From Stichopus chloronotus (lineage: Eukaryota > Echinodermata > Holothuroidea > Aspidochirotida > Stichopodidae), in assembly GCA_021234535.1 (NCBI GenBank), contig SFZH01000008.1:8254897-8318896 (forward strand): a stretch of DNA of 64,000 nt. The letters run 5' to 3'. Below are positions 10,389 to 25,300 of the stretch, in pieces. Numbering within the stretch: the first letter of the stretch is position 1; the number at the start of each line of letters is the position of its first letter. Position numbers and translations under genes: made by a program. Under the pieces are notes generated by a model. That model searched no databases. It was not told the origin of the DNA and saw nothing but the letters and a program-made list of their open reading frames with translations.

Positions 10389-13300
10389 ATGGCAGCTGAT
10401 TATCTTAAACTTGACCTCGTGTTAGAAGAGGATAAACTTCAAGAAGGGGCTCTTGCTGTGTTGAAATACGTTCGGCCTGACTGGGATAGTTCAAAAGTTA
10501 ACTTCAAGGTAGGCTAACGTTAGGCAGTAACAGTACAATTAACAACGTCAACATGACAGTCAACGCAGTAACTGAAATCCATAAATTTACCGTAACTAGT
10601 GACTGTGAGGTGTGACATATTATAATTTATACAGATCAGTGAACTAGGACTCACTTAAACTTAGTTAAACACAGCAATCTTACGTCTCAGCGCAATCCAG
10701 CTTAATAGTTAGTAGGCTACTGGGTACAACTGCAGAATATCCTGCCTCAAAACCTTTCCCACTGAGACTTTAGAGGCGAAGTCGTGGTCAACTAGCTTAC
10801 TGTACAGTAGTTGGCAATGTGAAGGTAAATGCGACGTCACTCCAGACTTGTGTCTCAGTTGGCCACCAAGACTTTCCCAAAACTATAAGAAAGATAAATT
10901 TAACAAATGTTTACCAGGACCATGAATACAACTCCACTTCAGAGTAGAAGTACAGTATTTGGTCATTCACTATATGACATCACAATCGTTTGTTTTCGTC
11001 ACCACACCCACGACCATTGCTCCACTCAAGATTGGAATCCCAGTAGGCCACCAAAATTTCTCCAAAGATACAGTATGTATTTAAGAAAGATGAATTTTAA
11101 CAAACAGTCTCCAGGTCCACGGCTCCACTCCTGATCGCAGTCCCAGTGGACATAAACATTATTTCTATAAAAAAAAACAGAATCTCCAAAGTATATTTCT
11201 GGAAAAAAAAACAATTTTCTTAAAAAAACATTTTTCGAAAAAACAGAACTACACTTCTTGAAAAAAAAAATGAAGATCTAAGATTTATTTCTCGAAAAAA
11301 CATATTGTGGCAACTTCTTAATCTTATTCCTACAAAAAAAAAAACAGAATATATTGAAGAATATGACTATGGCACTGATGAGCTTTTGTAAATTTCAAAA
11401 TCTGAATACTGAAATACGTAACTTTCCAGTCATAGTCCAAGATTACAATACCTACCTGTTTAAAATTAGGATTGCTGATGGCAAAAATCTCATTGCAGAT
11501 CCAATAAATGTTCTATTGGTACAAAGTTGTTCAGGCAATACAGTATATAGACACCTCCAGTTTAATTTGCAATGTCCCCGAGTGTTCGCGCTGATCGGAG
11601 TTGAACCTAGGAGGGGAATGCCTCGCTAAAAAGTGTTTCGGAGGGATTTACAAAATTATCAAGAGGGGAGTTGTCACTTGATGAAGATTCTATTGCGATC
11701 TATTGTGTGTTGTAGCGTTAACCTCAGATGATGTAAATTGTGAGGGATTTTCCCACTTAAGATTTTTCTTTGTGCAGGATTCAGTAGACCAATGCAAGCT
11801 CACAAAATCCCACACCTTAGTGCAAAAACTGATGTCCCCCCTAAGTGTCCATGAGCATTGTACAGTCCCACCTGACACTTCCCCCCATGGATGGTGTTAC
11901 TGTCATACACAGTAAATCCCTCTTTTGCTCAATTGCTCTTTTTCTCAGCATGTCTGAATGTGGAAATAAGAGTGCCAGACGAAAACATAAATGCCAAATA
12001 CTGTACAGTATTCAGCCGTTTGTTTTGCCAAGGCTTTATGCGCAACAGTAAGGTACACACACAGACCTACAAACATAAGGCAGTCTGAAGTGTAAACTTT
12101 TCCAACTGTGCTGCATGCATAACGTAAAACCCTTGGAATTTCTGCTGCTGGAAATCAAAATTCCCATAAATCTGTTAACCCTGCTTTAGCAAACTTCTCT
12201 GAAATTCCATGTTATTAGTGATTTAATCCAATGTGGTAGGAAATGTACCTTGAAATCTATTATTAAAACCAACGTTCGCTGGGGTTAAAGATACGTTGTA
12301 AACTTGCCAAACTTTGCGCTCCTCACTAACGTTTGCATGACAATCACTACATGAAGAGTGTCCTTTTAAATAATCCTGTGCCTTGACGTACAGCAAAAAC
12401 CTGTGAACAGGCTAGCAACAAAAATGATCAGGAAAAATTCCAGTGAAGAGTCAAAATCATGATTTGATAATTTGTAACATTTGGCAGAAACAGCAAATAG
12501 GATGCCCAAGACCTAGCCTACCCCTCCTATGCAAATACAGTACCGTAAAGTTGACTAACCAGTCAAGGACGATTTAATAAACAGTGTCTCAGCTTCCTAT
12601 CAAGTCATTTCAAGGCATGGTAGTCAAAAATTTGTCAAGCTCCTAAGGCCATTGCATTTTAGGGTTTGGCATATCGCACAAAGTTTGGTGTTAGATTGCC
12701 ATGAACCACTAGTCTACACAGTAGCACCATACAGGTACATCAATGAGAACAAAAGAGGAAAGCCATCTTTTGGTATATACAGTAACAGTCAGTTCAATGG
12801 AATTGTAGTCATGTTTAAAATGTTACAGCAATTTCCAAAATACTGTACTGGGGGCATACCATTCTACTGTACATTACTGTACATGTTTGTGTCATCTGCA
12901 GTGTGCAGTACAGTACTACATTAATTACTCATCCTGCAGACTTTTAATACAGAAATTTGAGGCCGACTACTGTAAACAGTCTGAAATTCAAAAAGGCATA
13001 CATACAACTGGTATACTGTACAGAACATCTCAGTAGCATAAAATGTGATACCTAGATCAATCAGGAAATTACCCATTGTGATTTCGCCGTCAACGACTCG
13101 CCCCAGAGCACACTCACTGATCAATAGTGCTGGTAGTCATATTCCAGTAAGTACTGCACTTGCAGGTAATCTCGTGAAAATTTGGACGACTGATTAATCG
13201 TGCTGACATTTTAAGCTGTGATTGCACTGCTACAAGAATTACATGGTAATTACTTACAATATATTTCAAATTGAAGCTGTTTCTGGTCAAAATATATAGT

Positions 13301-16300
13301 AAATAGGCCACTGCATGCACAGTTGGTTTAGGGGACACACCTGTGTTCCTCCAGAATTTGATTTGTTACAGTATTAGATGCTGGTATGTTGAAATACTTT
13401 TGTTTGAAATGCATACAGTAAAATGCACCAGACAAATTCCACTCAATTATGAAAGATAATCCAGTCTATGTGATAAATGAAAGTGTTGTGCATCACTACT
13501 GTATGTATACCTACAGTACGTGCCTGTATTTATCAGTGACAAGGGCAGCTCTGTCTGAACTAAACATTTGAACAAGCTCTTTCATTTCTATGGTACTGCA
13601 CTGTATGCCTACTGTACTGTATAGTGTTTGTGAGTTCTTTTTTGTTGTTGTTGAAAATTTTGTGAAATTGCTGTACAGTGAACTTTATTTTTGCTTCAAT
13701 AATGGCAATCCATGGCTAATTTGCAGCTGTACTCGAGACATGTACGTAACACTCACTGCTATTTGTGACAGTGTAATGAACCATGAGTTTTACATTCGCA
13801 TGCTGGTTTAATTGATATTATGCTGCTGTAATACTGTACAGTGGGACATTGCCAACAATTTTGTTAATTTTGCTAATAAAATTAAAAAGGACATCAAGCA
13901 AAAATTTTGCAATAAACTGTATTCTGTACTGTAGACATGTTACCAGTTCACTTTGCCTGACTTCAGTCTTATAATTAACTGCAGAACTATGGTCTACAGT
14001 ACAACTGCTGGGTGCCCAACAATATGTATATATGCTGTACAAATCTTTTCTAAAATATTGTACTGTACTGTGGATAATTTGCAGGCTGCAGAAGTGAACA
14101 TGTGTCCACTAAACAATTTTCAATTTTCATGTTCTTCTTACTTGTGTCAACTGATTCTTCAGTGATTTTCATTTGAAACTGCTCTTTACAATACATATGT
14201 CAGTGTTTTTTCTGTTTCCTTTTTTCGTCTGCATCCATGTGGTATTTTGGTTAAAAAGCCCATTTTATTTTTCATCTTTGGGAGCAGACATTTCATGTAC
14301 ACCTCAACATACTGTACTGCACAGGCAATGCAAAACATTCACAGCACATTTACTTACACAATTGGTACTTGCTGTATTCACTGTATAGACCTCATGTGCA
14401 GGTATGGCACTGCAGTGCTTGAAGCAGATTTATGCTAAGGTCTATACCTGTGCATCGAGTGACTGTGCAAGTCATACAGTAGCATGCCATACAGTATTTT
14501 CTTGACAATACTGTAGCTCAGCGATACATGCAGCGAATGTTCAGTAATTAGCACCTGGGCAAAGCTGCAGCAGTTGGAGCTGTGTGGATGTGAGCAGGAA
14601 CGTACCGTGATAACCGTCATGCAGTCTCTTGTGCAAAGGAAACCCCACAAATCAGGGAGTTGCTATTGAGAAGGAGATATACAGTGCTTTGAAGTAGGGT
14701 TTACGCTGCCAAGGTCACCCAGTAATCAGTCTTTTGTATAGTTCTGGACATTTTCTATCTGGCTTATACAAGATTAGAAAGTAAACTATACAGTGAGACA
14801 GTTGTCGTCTGCTGTAGTCACAGTTAGACCTTTAAAATTGTTCGCCACTGCACCGACATTGCCAGTTATCTGGAAAATATATAATTATTAGTTCTTTACT
14901 GTAGATGCTGGTGATGCCTATGACAGTATACCACTTACAGTAGATTGTACATTTCAACATGAAAATGAATCCTTGATTGGCTATTTCTGGGAAAGTTCCA
15001 GAAAATTCTTCCCTAGTTTGTCAAAAAAAGAAGAAAAGTTTCTGCTTCTTCCGCTCAATTGCATACTTACAAAAAGCCTAGAAAAGTCTTCAATAAAGTC
15101 AGTCAAACAGTCGTTTCCAGTTTCCACCTTGTCTGAAAAATGTTGTTGGCATAAACCTACGTTGCAAAGCATTGTTCTGAGGGAGCTAATATGTTTAAGG
15201 ATTAGTTCGTGTGAATGACGTTGCTTGGTGGATGGTATTGAACTGGAATCTACGAATAAAGGAATATGAATTACAGTTGAGCCAATGACACAGCTTCGTC
15301 TTCACTCAGTTTGGTGGGTCTCAAGGTATGAGCAGTCATTACATTTTCTGTCCAGTCTCCCTCTCAATAGCAACTCCCTGCACAAACCTAAGATCATCTC
15401 AGAGCAAGCCATTGGGCACTACCCATTGTAATAACGCATGTACTGTAGCACAGAGACTAATGAGTCATGCTCCAGTGCACATGTATCTCCAGAGTCCATA
15501 CACACCCTGTGTGCACTCAAGCATGTGAGACATGCTGCAGTGAAGGTTCTGCAGTAAAGACAGCAATTCAACCAAGTAAATGCTAGAGTGTTGCCAATGT
15601 TCACTTTCTACTATCTTTGGTACTGTAGTTACTGTACAGTAGTTCAGCTTTTGTGGTTGTCTATATCCAGATTCTGTTTAAACACTTCACAAATCTGCCA
15701 ACTGTACACGCATGCAGGCCACGCCCAATTCACAGTAGCTGTTAAAATGGATTTTCACTGTGACGTTCTCCTGACACAATTCTGATTTAGACTCCAAAGA
15801 TACAGTACAATGTATTACTTTTGCTAATGTATGATACTGTACATGTACATCTCATGTGATACTTCTGCAGAGCTGAGTAAGTGTGCACTTAATGATTGTA
15901 AATCCACCACTTTTGATACAGTAGGTGAGAACCTACAGCACTGAACACTTTACAGTATGACTATATGAAATAATGTAAATGATGTATACAGTAGTACTGT
16001 AGAACTTCGCTTACTATGGTCCATACTACTATGGTCTCATTAGCTGACATCTTCTGTACAGTATTGTACAGTATGTAGGCCTGCAGACAGTACAGAAGAT
16101 CTAGAGCAGTCCAGCGGAGTCCGCAACCCATGCCACATACAGTATACTCTTGCACCTGTACCTACAGTATGTGCATGTACTGTACAGCAATTTAAGCAGC
16201 TACCTATAGTATATACTATATTTCCTGCTGGTGTGTGTTGTAATGTTGCAAGTTTTGTGTGTCAGTTGCCAGATGTGTCTTAAACAACATACAGTATCAA

Positions 16301-19300
16301 CTTCAAAATCATATCATTCTGCTATTTTTACTGCTACTGCAGCAGATTTATTTCTGAGCACCACTTTTGACTCAGTTCCGCAGAGTTCTCACATAATATT
16401 CAAAATGTGATGTCTCTCATTCACACACATACACACACACACAGGTATTCACCGATGGAATCTCTAACAAACTGATCGGGGGCTACCTGGGAGACGACAA
16501 GCGTAACATGGTCCTGGTACGGATCTTCGGAAGGAAGACGGAGTTGATCATAAACCGAGAATTGGAATTAAAGGCTTTCCAAGTCCTACACAAGGCAGGA
16601 TGTGGCCCCAAGTTTTACGCAACTGTCAAGAATGGTATTTGCTATGGTTTCATGCCTGGCTGTATACTCACGACTGAAAGTGTTAGAAGCGAGAAGCTTT
16701 ACCCGTAAGTGTCTCTGCACTCTTTCGCAGAATTTTAGTTTCCATTAATGTATGTATTAAGCAAAAAGGACCCTCAGTTAGTGTTTCTCATTGTTACAAA
16801 ATACAGTGATGTTACAGTGTGTTGTGATAACAGTACCTGAACTGCCAACATGGTTAAGCAGTGCATACAGTAGTGTACATAGTATAGAAGTGAGCAGTAT
16901 ATATCATGATGCATTTTTATACAGGGCATGTATCCAGCCACAGTGATAGCATCAAGGTGTTGCACAACGTCACATGTCTTCACTGGCACCATATGTACGC
17001 ACTCTGACAAGTCCCGGCAGGGCAGGTGTGGTTTGCTATTATTTAATAAGATGCCGGTTGCACCCAGGTTGCCCAAAACTCCCGAATTAGCACCTTGGTT
17101 TTAGACATGAACAAGTTGAGATTCTGCACCTTACCCAAGGATACTAGCCTCTATATCAGGAGTCTGATGCCTTAGCCCCTTGCTACCATACTCTCATTTA
17201 AAGGTCATGTTACATGAAAATGATATTCTGGAGTATTGGGTGCATTCAGCATTAAAAATAGCCACAAATTCCATCAAAATCCATCAAAGATTGACCAATT
17301 GATGGGCAAATTAGTGTCTCACAGCTGTATTATGAACAAACATTGGCTAAGTATGCAAATTTGTGACGTCAAGAGATGGACTTCTATGATATATCTTCTG
17401 TTATTCCTTTGTTTTTGTAACGTTTATTTCAAGTACATTTGAAAATTTTGTATGCTCAGAGGTTTTTATTTGGGAAGCGTGTATTTTCTCCTTCAAAAAT
17501 ATCGTTATCACTTACCAATATGAAACTTAGTAATAACGAGGCAAAATATACAGGCTAAGCAAAAGGAATGTTGACACTGTGCAACACTCCACGTCACCTG
17601 TTTTGCATTTTCCTCAAACTTTGCAAAGTCATATCTCAAAAACTGGAAAAAATATTGCCAAAATTCCAATGGATTTTCACTCAGGGTTTTACTCCGCAGC
17701 TTCTGAATGAAGGTTGCTCTTTTCTAGAAGCATGTCACACAACCTTTCAATAAGTAAGTACAGCATAATTAATGTACTGTGCTATGTGTTGTGTTTGTAT
17801 TGTAGCCTGAATGTAATGTTTACACATCACTGCATGGTACAGTGCTGTACAGTGGTGGTGTATTGATGAAGTTTGACTCAGAATACAGGGATTTCACTTT
17901 GCGTACATGTTGCTCTCAGAGCAAAGTAAGCCTGAGGTGGAAGAAATAGCATCATTTTCATTTCAATCTTGTGGCAAGCTTCCAACAAATTTATCAGCAA
18001 AATTGATTTTTTTTTTTCTATCTTTTATCAGAGAAAATAATTTCCTTCTTCATTTTAGTCTCATAGCTCGGGAGATGGCGAAGCTGCATTCTCTGAAGCC
18101 CAAAGAAGACTTCAAGTTTGAACCAACGTTATTTGTAACATTGAAGAAATGGATCAAAATTTTACCAAGAGAGTTTGAAAATGAAAACAAGAATGAGAGG
18201 TGAGGGGGTGACATTGCAGTGAAATAGTTTGTTTCACTGCATTTTGATGTTGTACGGTAACCCACAAGCCAAACTGGTCCGTGTTCAAGGTGATTGCGAG
18301 CATGACTTGTTCATGCTGCACAATAAATTTCTCTTTATGATTTGAAAATTGCAGAATCTGATGATTAGTCTACAGATAGAGAGGAATATTGATAAAGAGA
18401 ATGAACATCACCTTTTGCAAGAAGTTTTTGGTTGATTTGTTATTGAAAATTGCACAAAAAAGTATGTATTAAATAGCTTTCTTTCAGAAGCAATGATAAC
18501 ACATGGTATCTTACTCTTAAAAGTGACATTGTTGCTTCTTGAGGAATCTTATTTTGAGTACAGCTTCCAAAGGCTCACAATGTTTACATTAGCAGATACT
18601 TATAGGGCTGTACAGTAAGTCCTGGAATTGTTCACCTTGTCCAGTTTTTCTTATCAGTTTTGTGTGTACACTGTACAAAATGTATTTGTCAGACGGTTTA
18701 TTCCAGCTTGCCTAGTTATCTGTACAGATAAATTGTACTTTAAGTGCCGTAGCTCATGCTTTAAATCAATTATCAGTAAGCCCTACGTACAGTAATACAC
18801 TCTTACACACTGTGACATGGTTTTCTTTGTGTGGTATTAGTCAAATTCCATCAGACGCCAGGCCATTGTGAACTTCAAGTTGATTAAAATTTCATTTTGA
18901 TCTGGGAGGCAGTTGGCTTAGTGTGATTGTTGCAAACACTGCAACTAAAATTTACACTACCAGTTCACCACATGTGGTAACATAACTAGCATGCATGCTG
19001 AGCACGTTTCCATGGCAACACCTGGACTGAATGTTGTGATGGATGTTGGTTACAGCAGGCATAGCCTTTGGAGGTTCACGGTGAGCCAGTGCTCCAGAAG
19101 GCATGCATCTTCTCGCATGTTACACACTCGACATGTGTTCAAATGGAAGCACTCAAGTGTATCATGCAGAGCTACATTTTGTGGTTATTCAGGTATAAAA
19201 TGTTAATTGATTCCATGTTTTTGTTGGCATGCCTGCTGATCAGCAAGGTCACCTGAAATATTGGTTAATATTTTTCTGCATGCTGTAAGGCAGTTGCCTG

Positions 19301-22300
19301 TACACACGTACCATATACGCATGCAAAATTAGTCGCTCAGTTGGCTAGCAACTCAGTTGTGGTGAGCGTACAGTTGCTCAGTTACGAACAGTTGCTCAGT
19401 CGGCCAGCGAAAGATGTTTCGAATCATTTCGAGACACATGGGGAGGTGACTACTGTACTGTAGCATTGGACATAAATTGCTCAATAGCCCATGAAGTGGA
19501 ACAATGCTGCCAGAGCTTAATGGACTTTTGCTGGCTGGCATGATAAGAAGACTTTGTGCACATGTTAAGTAGAGCATTGCGGCACGACATACTGTAACTG
19601 TCACATAGTAAATGGAGATAGGATAGGAAAAGGATACAGTCCTGCAGTCTTTACGGTATTCCTCATGTGTATTTTGAAAACAGGTTCACTGTATGACGGA
19701 CACAAACTACCGTTGGCTTTCATGCACAAATATTAGTCATCACAGATGGCTGTTAAGTGAAATAGCTGGCCTGGTGCATTCACTTTACTGTATTTAAGTG
19801 TTAGATCACACTTGTGTTAATAGAACTTGACCTTTCCACGGTCCTTTTGAAATAACACCTCCTCTTCCAGTGACGTCCAGTTTTCGAGAGTTTTGTTAAC
19901 AGAAGGTCACACAATAAAGATATTTGTCCTATTATTTGAAGGTACAAAAAAGATGCACCCGACCACCAACAACTACGGCAAGAGTTGCAGCAGCTGGAGG
20001 ATGAGTTGACGCCTCTCGAATCTCCGACTGTATTTTGTCACAATGATCTCCTTCTTGCCAACATAATTTACGACGAACAAGAAAGTGAGTGATACTCAAG
20101 GCTTTCCTTTGCTCACGTAAATTTCGTCATGAAATGCAGGTCAATCTGCTTTGAACTCTGTTGAAAATCGTGAACCGTTCTGGAAAGGAAGAGGAAAAAA
20201 GCATCACTTGTAGAAGGTGACTGATTGACGTATTGAAACCTGTCGAGATCATTGTGGTGGCAATTTTCAAAACGAGTAAAATACGTGACAGGTTTGGTCC
20301 CGTCAGAATCCAAACAATGTTTTTTTCAGGATCTTGAAGGCTATGTGTGTCCCCATACGGCCTGTTGGTCATTAGAACCTATCGTCTGTCACCTGAATTC
20401 AGTTAAGTGCAGTTATTTCACCTGAAAGGTGGTAATGGTTCAGATCAATTTGCAACAGGTCCACATGTACCTCAAACTTTCCGTTAAATAATCTCACCTA
20501 TTTGTTGCATGAGGGGATCAAACCTGGCCATGTCTTACTTTCATGTGTTTGCTTCAATTACTTAGAAACGACAAAAAAAGCCTCAAACTACTGTAATATT
20601 GTGCCAGAAGAGAGTACAAAGGTGGGAACAGGGTTGGAATATCTTTTATAGCAGAGAAGCTGGCACTGGGTCAGTTGTATTTTAGAGTATGTCAACAAAA
20701 GTTACCGGAGGGTGGTCAAGTAGAACCAAGTGGCTCAGGAATGTTTGATAATCGTAAAAGGAAAGCTCTACAAGGTTCATAAAATGCAAAGTTGATTTCC
20801 ACGGTAAGCTACAGTGTAAGTGCAAACTGCACTGTGGAACAAGGTCAGACTGGTTAGATATAACTTGCATACTGTTACCTAGTGTGATTGTGAGAGGGAG
20901 GTGAACATTTCTGCACTTGGTCACATTTGTACGTGTTTGTGATTGTGTCTCTCTGGGATGGAAATTGTTGTCCCATGCAGTAGAAATGATACCACCAAAA
21001 AAAAAAAAAAACCAACAAATAAATGAAATAAATAAAAAGGGATTCCATAGTGAATGAAGAAATATCCCACCAACAATTTTGGAGTAATTTTTTTAGGCAG
21101 AAGTTCAGCAGCCATCTTGAAATTTTCTTTATTTCCTAATCTCTGTGGATGCATGTGTGACAGAGTATAAATGTCCCCATCCATTTTAAGTGGAGATGAT
21201 GGAAGAGTTCTGCAGTTAAAAAAGAGTATGGAAACTGGATTCGTATAGTTGGAAGAGGGAGGGGGGTTTGAGGGGTCACCACAGTCATAGCTGTGATGTC
21301 TACCTCATTAGGAGCGATATGTTTCCCCCAACATTGTTTTTCTCTCTTTATGTATTCTTTACCTTATTTTCTGAGGAAGAAGTCTTGAAAAAAGAAAATG
21401 GAAGGAGAACACAGATTAATTTGTATTATGGACAATACTTTTACAGGCTAGCCCGATCACATACATGCTTGAAATTTTATTCATCACATAATGAATTCAC
21501 TCCCTTTTGTTTTTAAATTTCTTTTTTGGTGTATCCACAGACAGAGTGAGCTTCATAGATTACGAGTACGCAAACTTTAATTACCAAGGCTTCGACATCG
21601 GGAATCACTTTGACGAATATGCAGGTGAGACACCAGTTTCAAAGGTTGTAGATCTGTTGTGAACACAAGTATTTGGTTACCTATTTTAGAAGTCTTGCTT
21701 TCACATGTTTTTACATCTATCTAGGTAGAGTTCCCCTCCCCCCTTAGTAATCCTTTTTTGAAACCTTTGTACCCTTGACTGGAAGATACTGTGTTAAGTG
21801 AAGATAACACATGAAAACATTCAACTGCACAGGTTGCATGTACTCGGTCTGCATCTTACTTGAAGAAACCGGAGAGGTGAGTTCCAGTGTTGGTAGATCT
21901 ATAGAGTGCAGATTCAAAAGTCTGATTAAAATTTCTTCAGCTCATGAGAGGGAGAGAGATTGATAAGGCTGTGGGAGAGGGTGACTGGATCGAGGAGCAT
22001 TTCTTTTTTTACAACTTTCTTCTCCAAATGCCACTTCATGCCGAATACCAATTAAAATTATTGCCCGTGGAGTACAGTGCGCAGTCTGTGTACCTGATGG
22101 GATACCAAATCCGGTCACAAATGGTCTGGGATATTTCTCTCGGAGAAAACTTTGTGACAGTTAAAACTAGTTGATTAGTTGGGACAAAGAATTTCTCAAA
22201 CAGCATAACGATACAGGCAATGGCGTTAGTACAATGATGTAGACATTGCACAGTCTTTATGTTGCAGCATTGAAAACTGACGCAACTCTCAATTCCTTCT

Positions 22301-25300
22301 TACCAACACAAAATTTGAAAAAATGAACTGATGTTCCTGGGAATTCTTCTGGATAAATCTCAGCTTTATTTGTCACATGAAAAGTTTGCTAGATGGGTTT
22401 TATCTGAGTCAAGCACTATTTGCAGGAAACTCCCAGCTGCACAGCTATTAGAAATTGAATTCGAGCAAACATCACAAGTAAAAATTTAAAAATGTAAATC
22501 TGGCTCGACTTGATGAGCCGTGACCAGGCATCATGAAGACAGTGGGGAATTAGAAGAGTCCCATGAGTCGTTCTGAACAATCCATGCCAATCAAATTGAT
22601 TGCAATCGATAGATATTGTTTAAAGTTGAAAACTGCTTTATGGACTGATCCTAGATATTGATTATCACTTGTTATTAGTATATATCAGTTGACTTGATTA
22701 ATCATCATTAAGTGATGATAAATAGGTTGTCGTTAATGATAATAGCCATTGGTGAACAATTACTTTACAGGTGTGGAAGTGATCGATTACAGCTTGTACC
22801 CAGGGAAGGACTACCAGTTGAAATGGATACGGGAGTATCTAACCGCATATAATGAATTCAACGACATCACAGAACCTGTGACAGACCTTCAAGTGGAGCG
22901 ACTGTATGTCATAGCCAATAAATTTTCCTTAGTGAGTTTGCGCTTTTCACCTTTCTCACTTTGCGTTTGCATTTTCAGATAAACTTGTGACATTGTCAAC
23001 AGCTCATTACAATTATGTTTACTTATGCCCCACTTACCTGTCTCAACACAACAAATGCACTCCCATCTTCACTGTTCCCAAAATTGTTGGTAACCTTTGA
23101 ACAACACCTCAAATGCTGTCAGACCTATTCTGGAATATCACCTCCTTCCCCTACTAACATCCTGATGTGCTGGCATAGTGTTTGTCTATTTTTACTAATG
23201 TGTGTGTCTGTGATTGGGGGGAGGATTTGTTGGTGGAATAAGTTTATTGGGGGTCAGAAATTAGCCAGAAATGAATCTGCTCTCTGCAAAACACAAAGTA
23301 AAAAATTTCCTTGACCTGTCATCTCTTGTGGTTCTAAATTTGATTTTCTATTTTGTTATAGTCTAAGGCAATCACATGATATGTCTTTAAGGTAGAGGTA
23401 AGGCAGGGAGGGGGTGTGAGGGTTAACTTGTCAGACCAGTGTCAAATTTGCAAGTGAGGTAAGGTTGTGTTGTGTGTAAGGTTTGGTTGTGTGGAAGGTC
23501 GTGGGTTTGAGGGGAGGAAATTCAACTTCACCTCCAGAAATATTATAATGGAGGTGAAAATTAGTGCCTCTTGGAAATTATTTCTTGCTCTTTTCGAAAG
23601 GACAATAGCCTATTGTCAACATTTTTTTCACCCGAGCAGCGTTTTTATGGTGGGGGGCAGAATTTTTTAGGGGATGGTTGCCATATCAGGAGGGGTAGTT
23701 TTTACTTGGGTGCTGGACGACTCATTTAAACCCTCTGAATGAGTATAGTTTTCATTGGTGCATCATGTTTCTCTCTCTTTTCCCTTCTCCTCTGCCAGGC
23801 ATCTCATTTCTTTTGGGGTACATGGGGCCTTATACAAGCCCATAACTCAACCATAGACTTTGACTTTCTGGAGTAAGTACCTACAGTAAATTTCTCAAAT
23901 GTGAACGTAAATGTTCAAATCGGCATTTCGGTAATTATTGCAGCTGCCCATTTAGGACTATTTAGGACAGGAATGTCACTCGAGGAATTTGCTAGTAGTC
24001 TGTGGAAAGCTGTTGGAGGAAACAATCTTAAAACAGGTAGCTCCCAAAGTGGTCCCTGCCATGCCCTGTGGGGCATCGAAAAGTTTCACGTAGGTGCTGC
24101 AGGGAATAGAGGAGGTGTCGACAAGGATTTTGGAAGTCGCTGGCGATTCTAGCACCTCACTGGAGCAGCAATTTATGGCAGTGTTTTAATACGCCAAGTT
24201 CACCCTTTGTGCCGACTTAACTTTATGTGGACTCTCTTCCCCAGTTTCATGCTATATCTTCCTTCTGCAGGATTTTGTTGCTCTTGCAAGTAGAAAAAGC
24301 TTACTGAGCAAGAGATTATTGAGCATCCAACTGAATGGTGGGACATGGGGAAGGGGGCAGGGTAGGGAAATAAGGACAATTCAAGTTAGTGAAAGGGGTC
24401 ATAGTCTGAGAGTGTTTGATAACCATTGATCTTAACCCTTTTCTGGGGTAGGGATGTTGCTGCCTGTTATGCTTCCTTTTATGTAATAGTTGTACATGTG
24501 TCTCTACGTTTATATTCGACAAACTGTAACGCAGAGCAGACTCTTTTTTATGCGACATACAGTACCAGCATGTTGAATCTACTGCGCTTGTCAAACAGCA
24601 AAAAGGAGTTGGCAGTTATAGTATTTGTGAAGAAAAGGATTTTAATTGCTATGGAGTGGAAAACAGTCTCGGTCCTTTGTTTCAAGATTCAGGAATATTG
24701 TTCAGTAATGTAAATCAATGTAAATGTGGCTATCATAGAGGTTGCTTTTTGCAAGGACTACGCAGCATGTGCCTAAAGGCGGGGTTACAGCATATACGCA
24801 CATAGATTCAACGTTTTGCCACCCACTTAACTTTTGCTCTTTCTTTCTCCAAATTGAGTAGAAGCATATCTAACAGACTTGTGGTAGAGAATGATCTGCT
24901 AATGAAAAATTTTTTGAGAAAACTGTTACTTCTTAAAATTTTCTCATGTTGTGGCCCGCAAGACAATATTCATGAGTATGTGTTTTATGCCTCTCCTTAA
25001 TTTTGCAGAAAGACTGTTGTTGATTGAAGGCCATCATTTTCTACCTCCAGAGTCTAGGTAAACATTGATAACCTTCAACCAAACAACATTCCATGTTCAA
25101 GCCAAGAGGGAGGCATAAAAGATATACTCATGGATATTATCTTGTCGGCCAGAACATAAGGAAAATTCAAAAATTAACATTTTTTCTCTGTAATGGGGTG
25201 TTCTCTAGCAAAATTTGTCATTGGCAGATGATTTTTTACCACAAATCTTTTAGACAGGTATGCTCCCATTCGATTTGGAGAAAGAAAGTGCAAAAAGTTA

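Larger units (their letters stand above)
12600..19600. repeat. Region dense in CTGTAC / GTACAG words (TACTGTACAGTA family)
   Basis: By eye, at least 13 occurrences of CTGTAC or its complement fall between about 12840 and 14340, where about 0.7 would be expected at equal base frequencies. Many are extended to TACTGTAC or TACTGTACAGT. The density continues through introns 1-3 of ethanolamine kinase but is absent from its exons. The coordinates mark where the enrichment is evident, not a discrete element. Confidence 0.6.
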
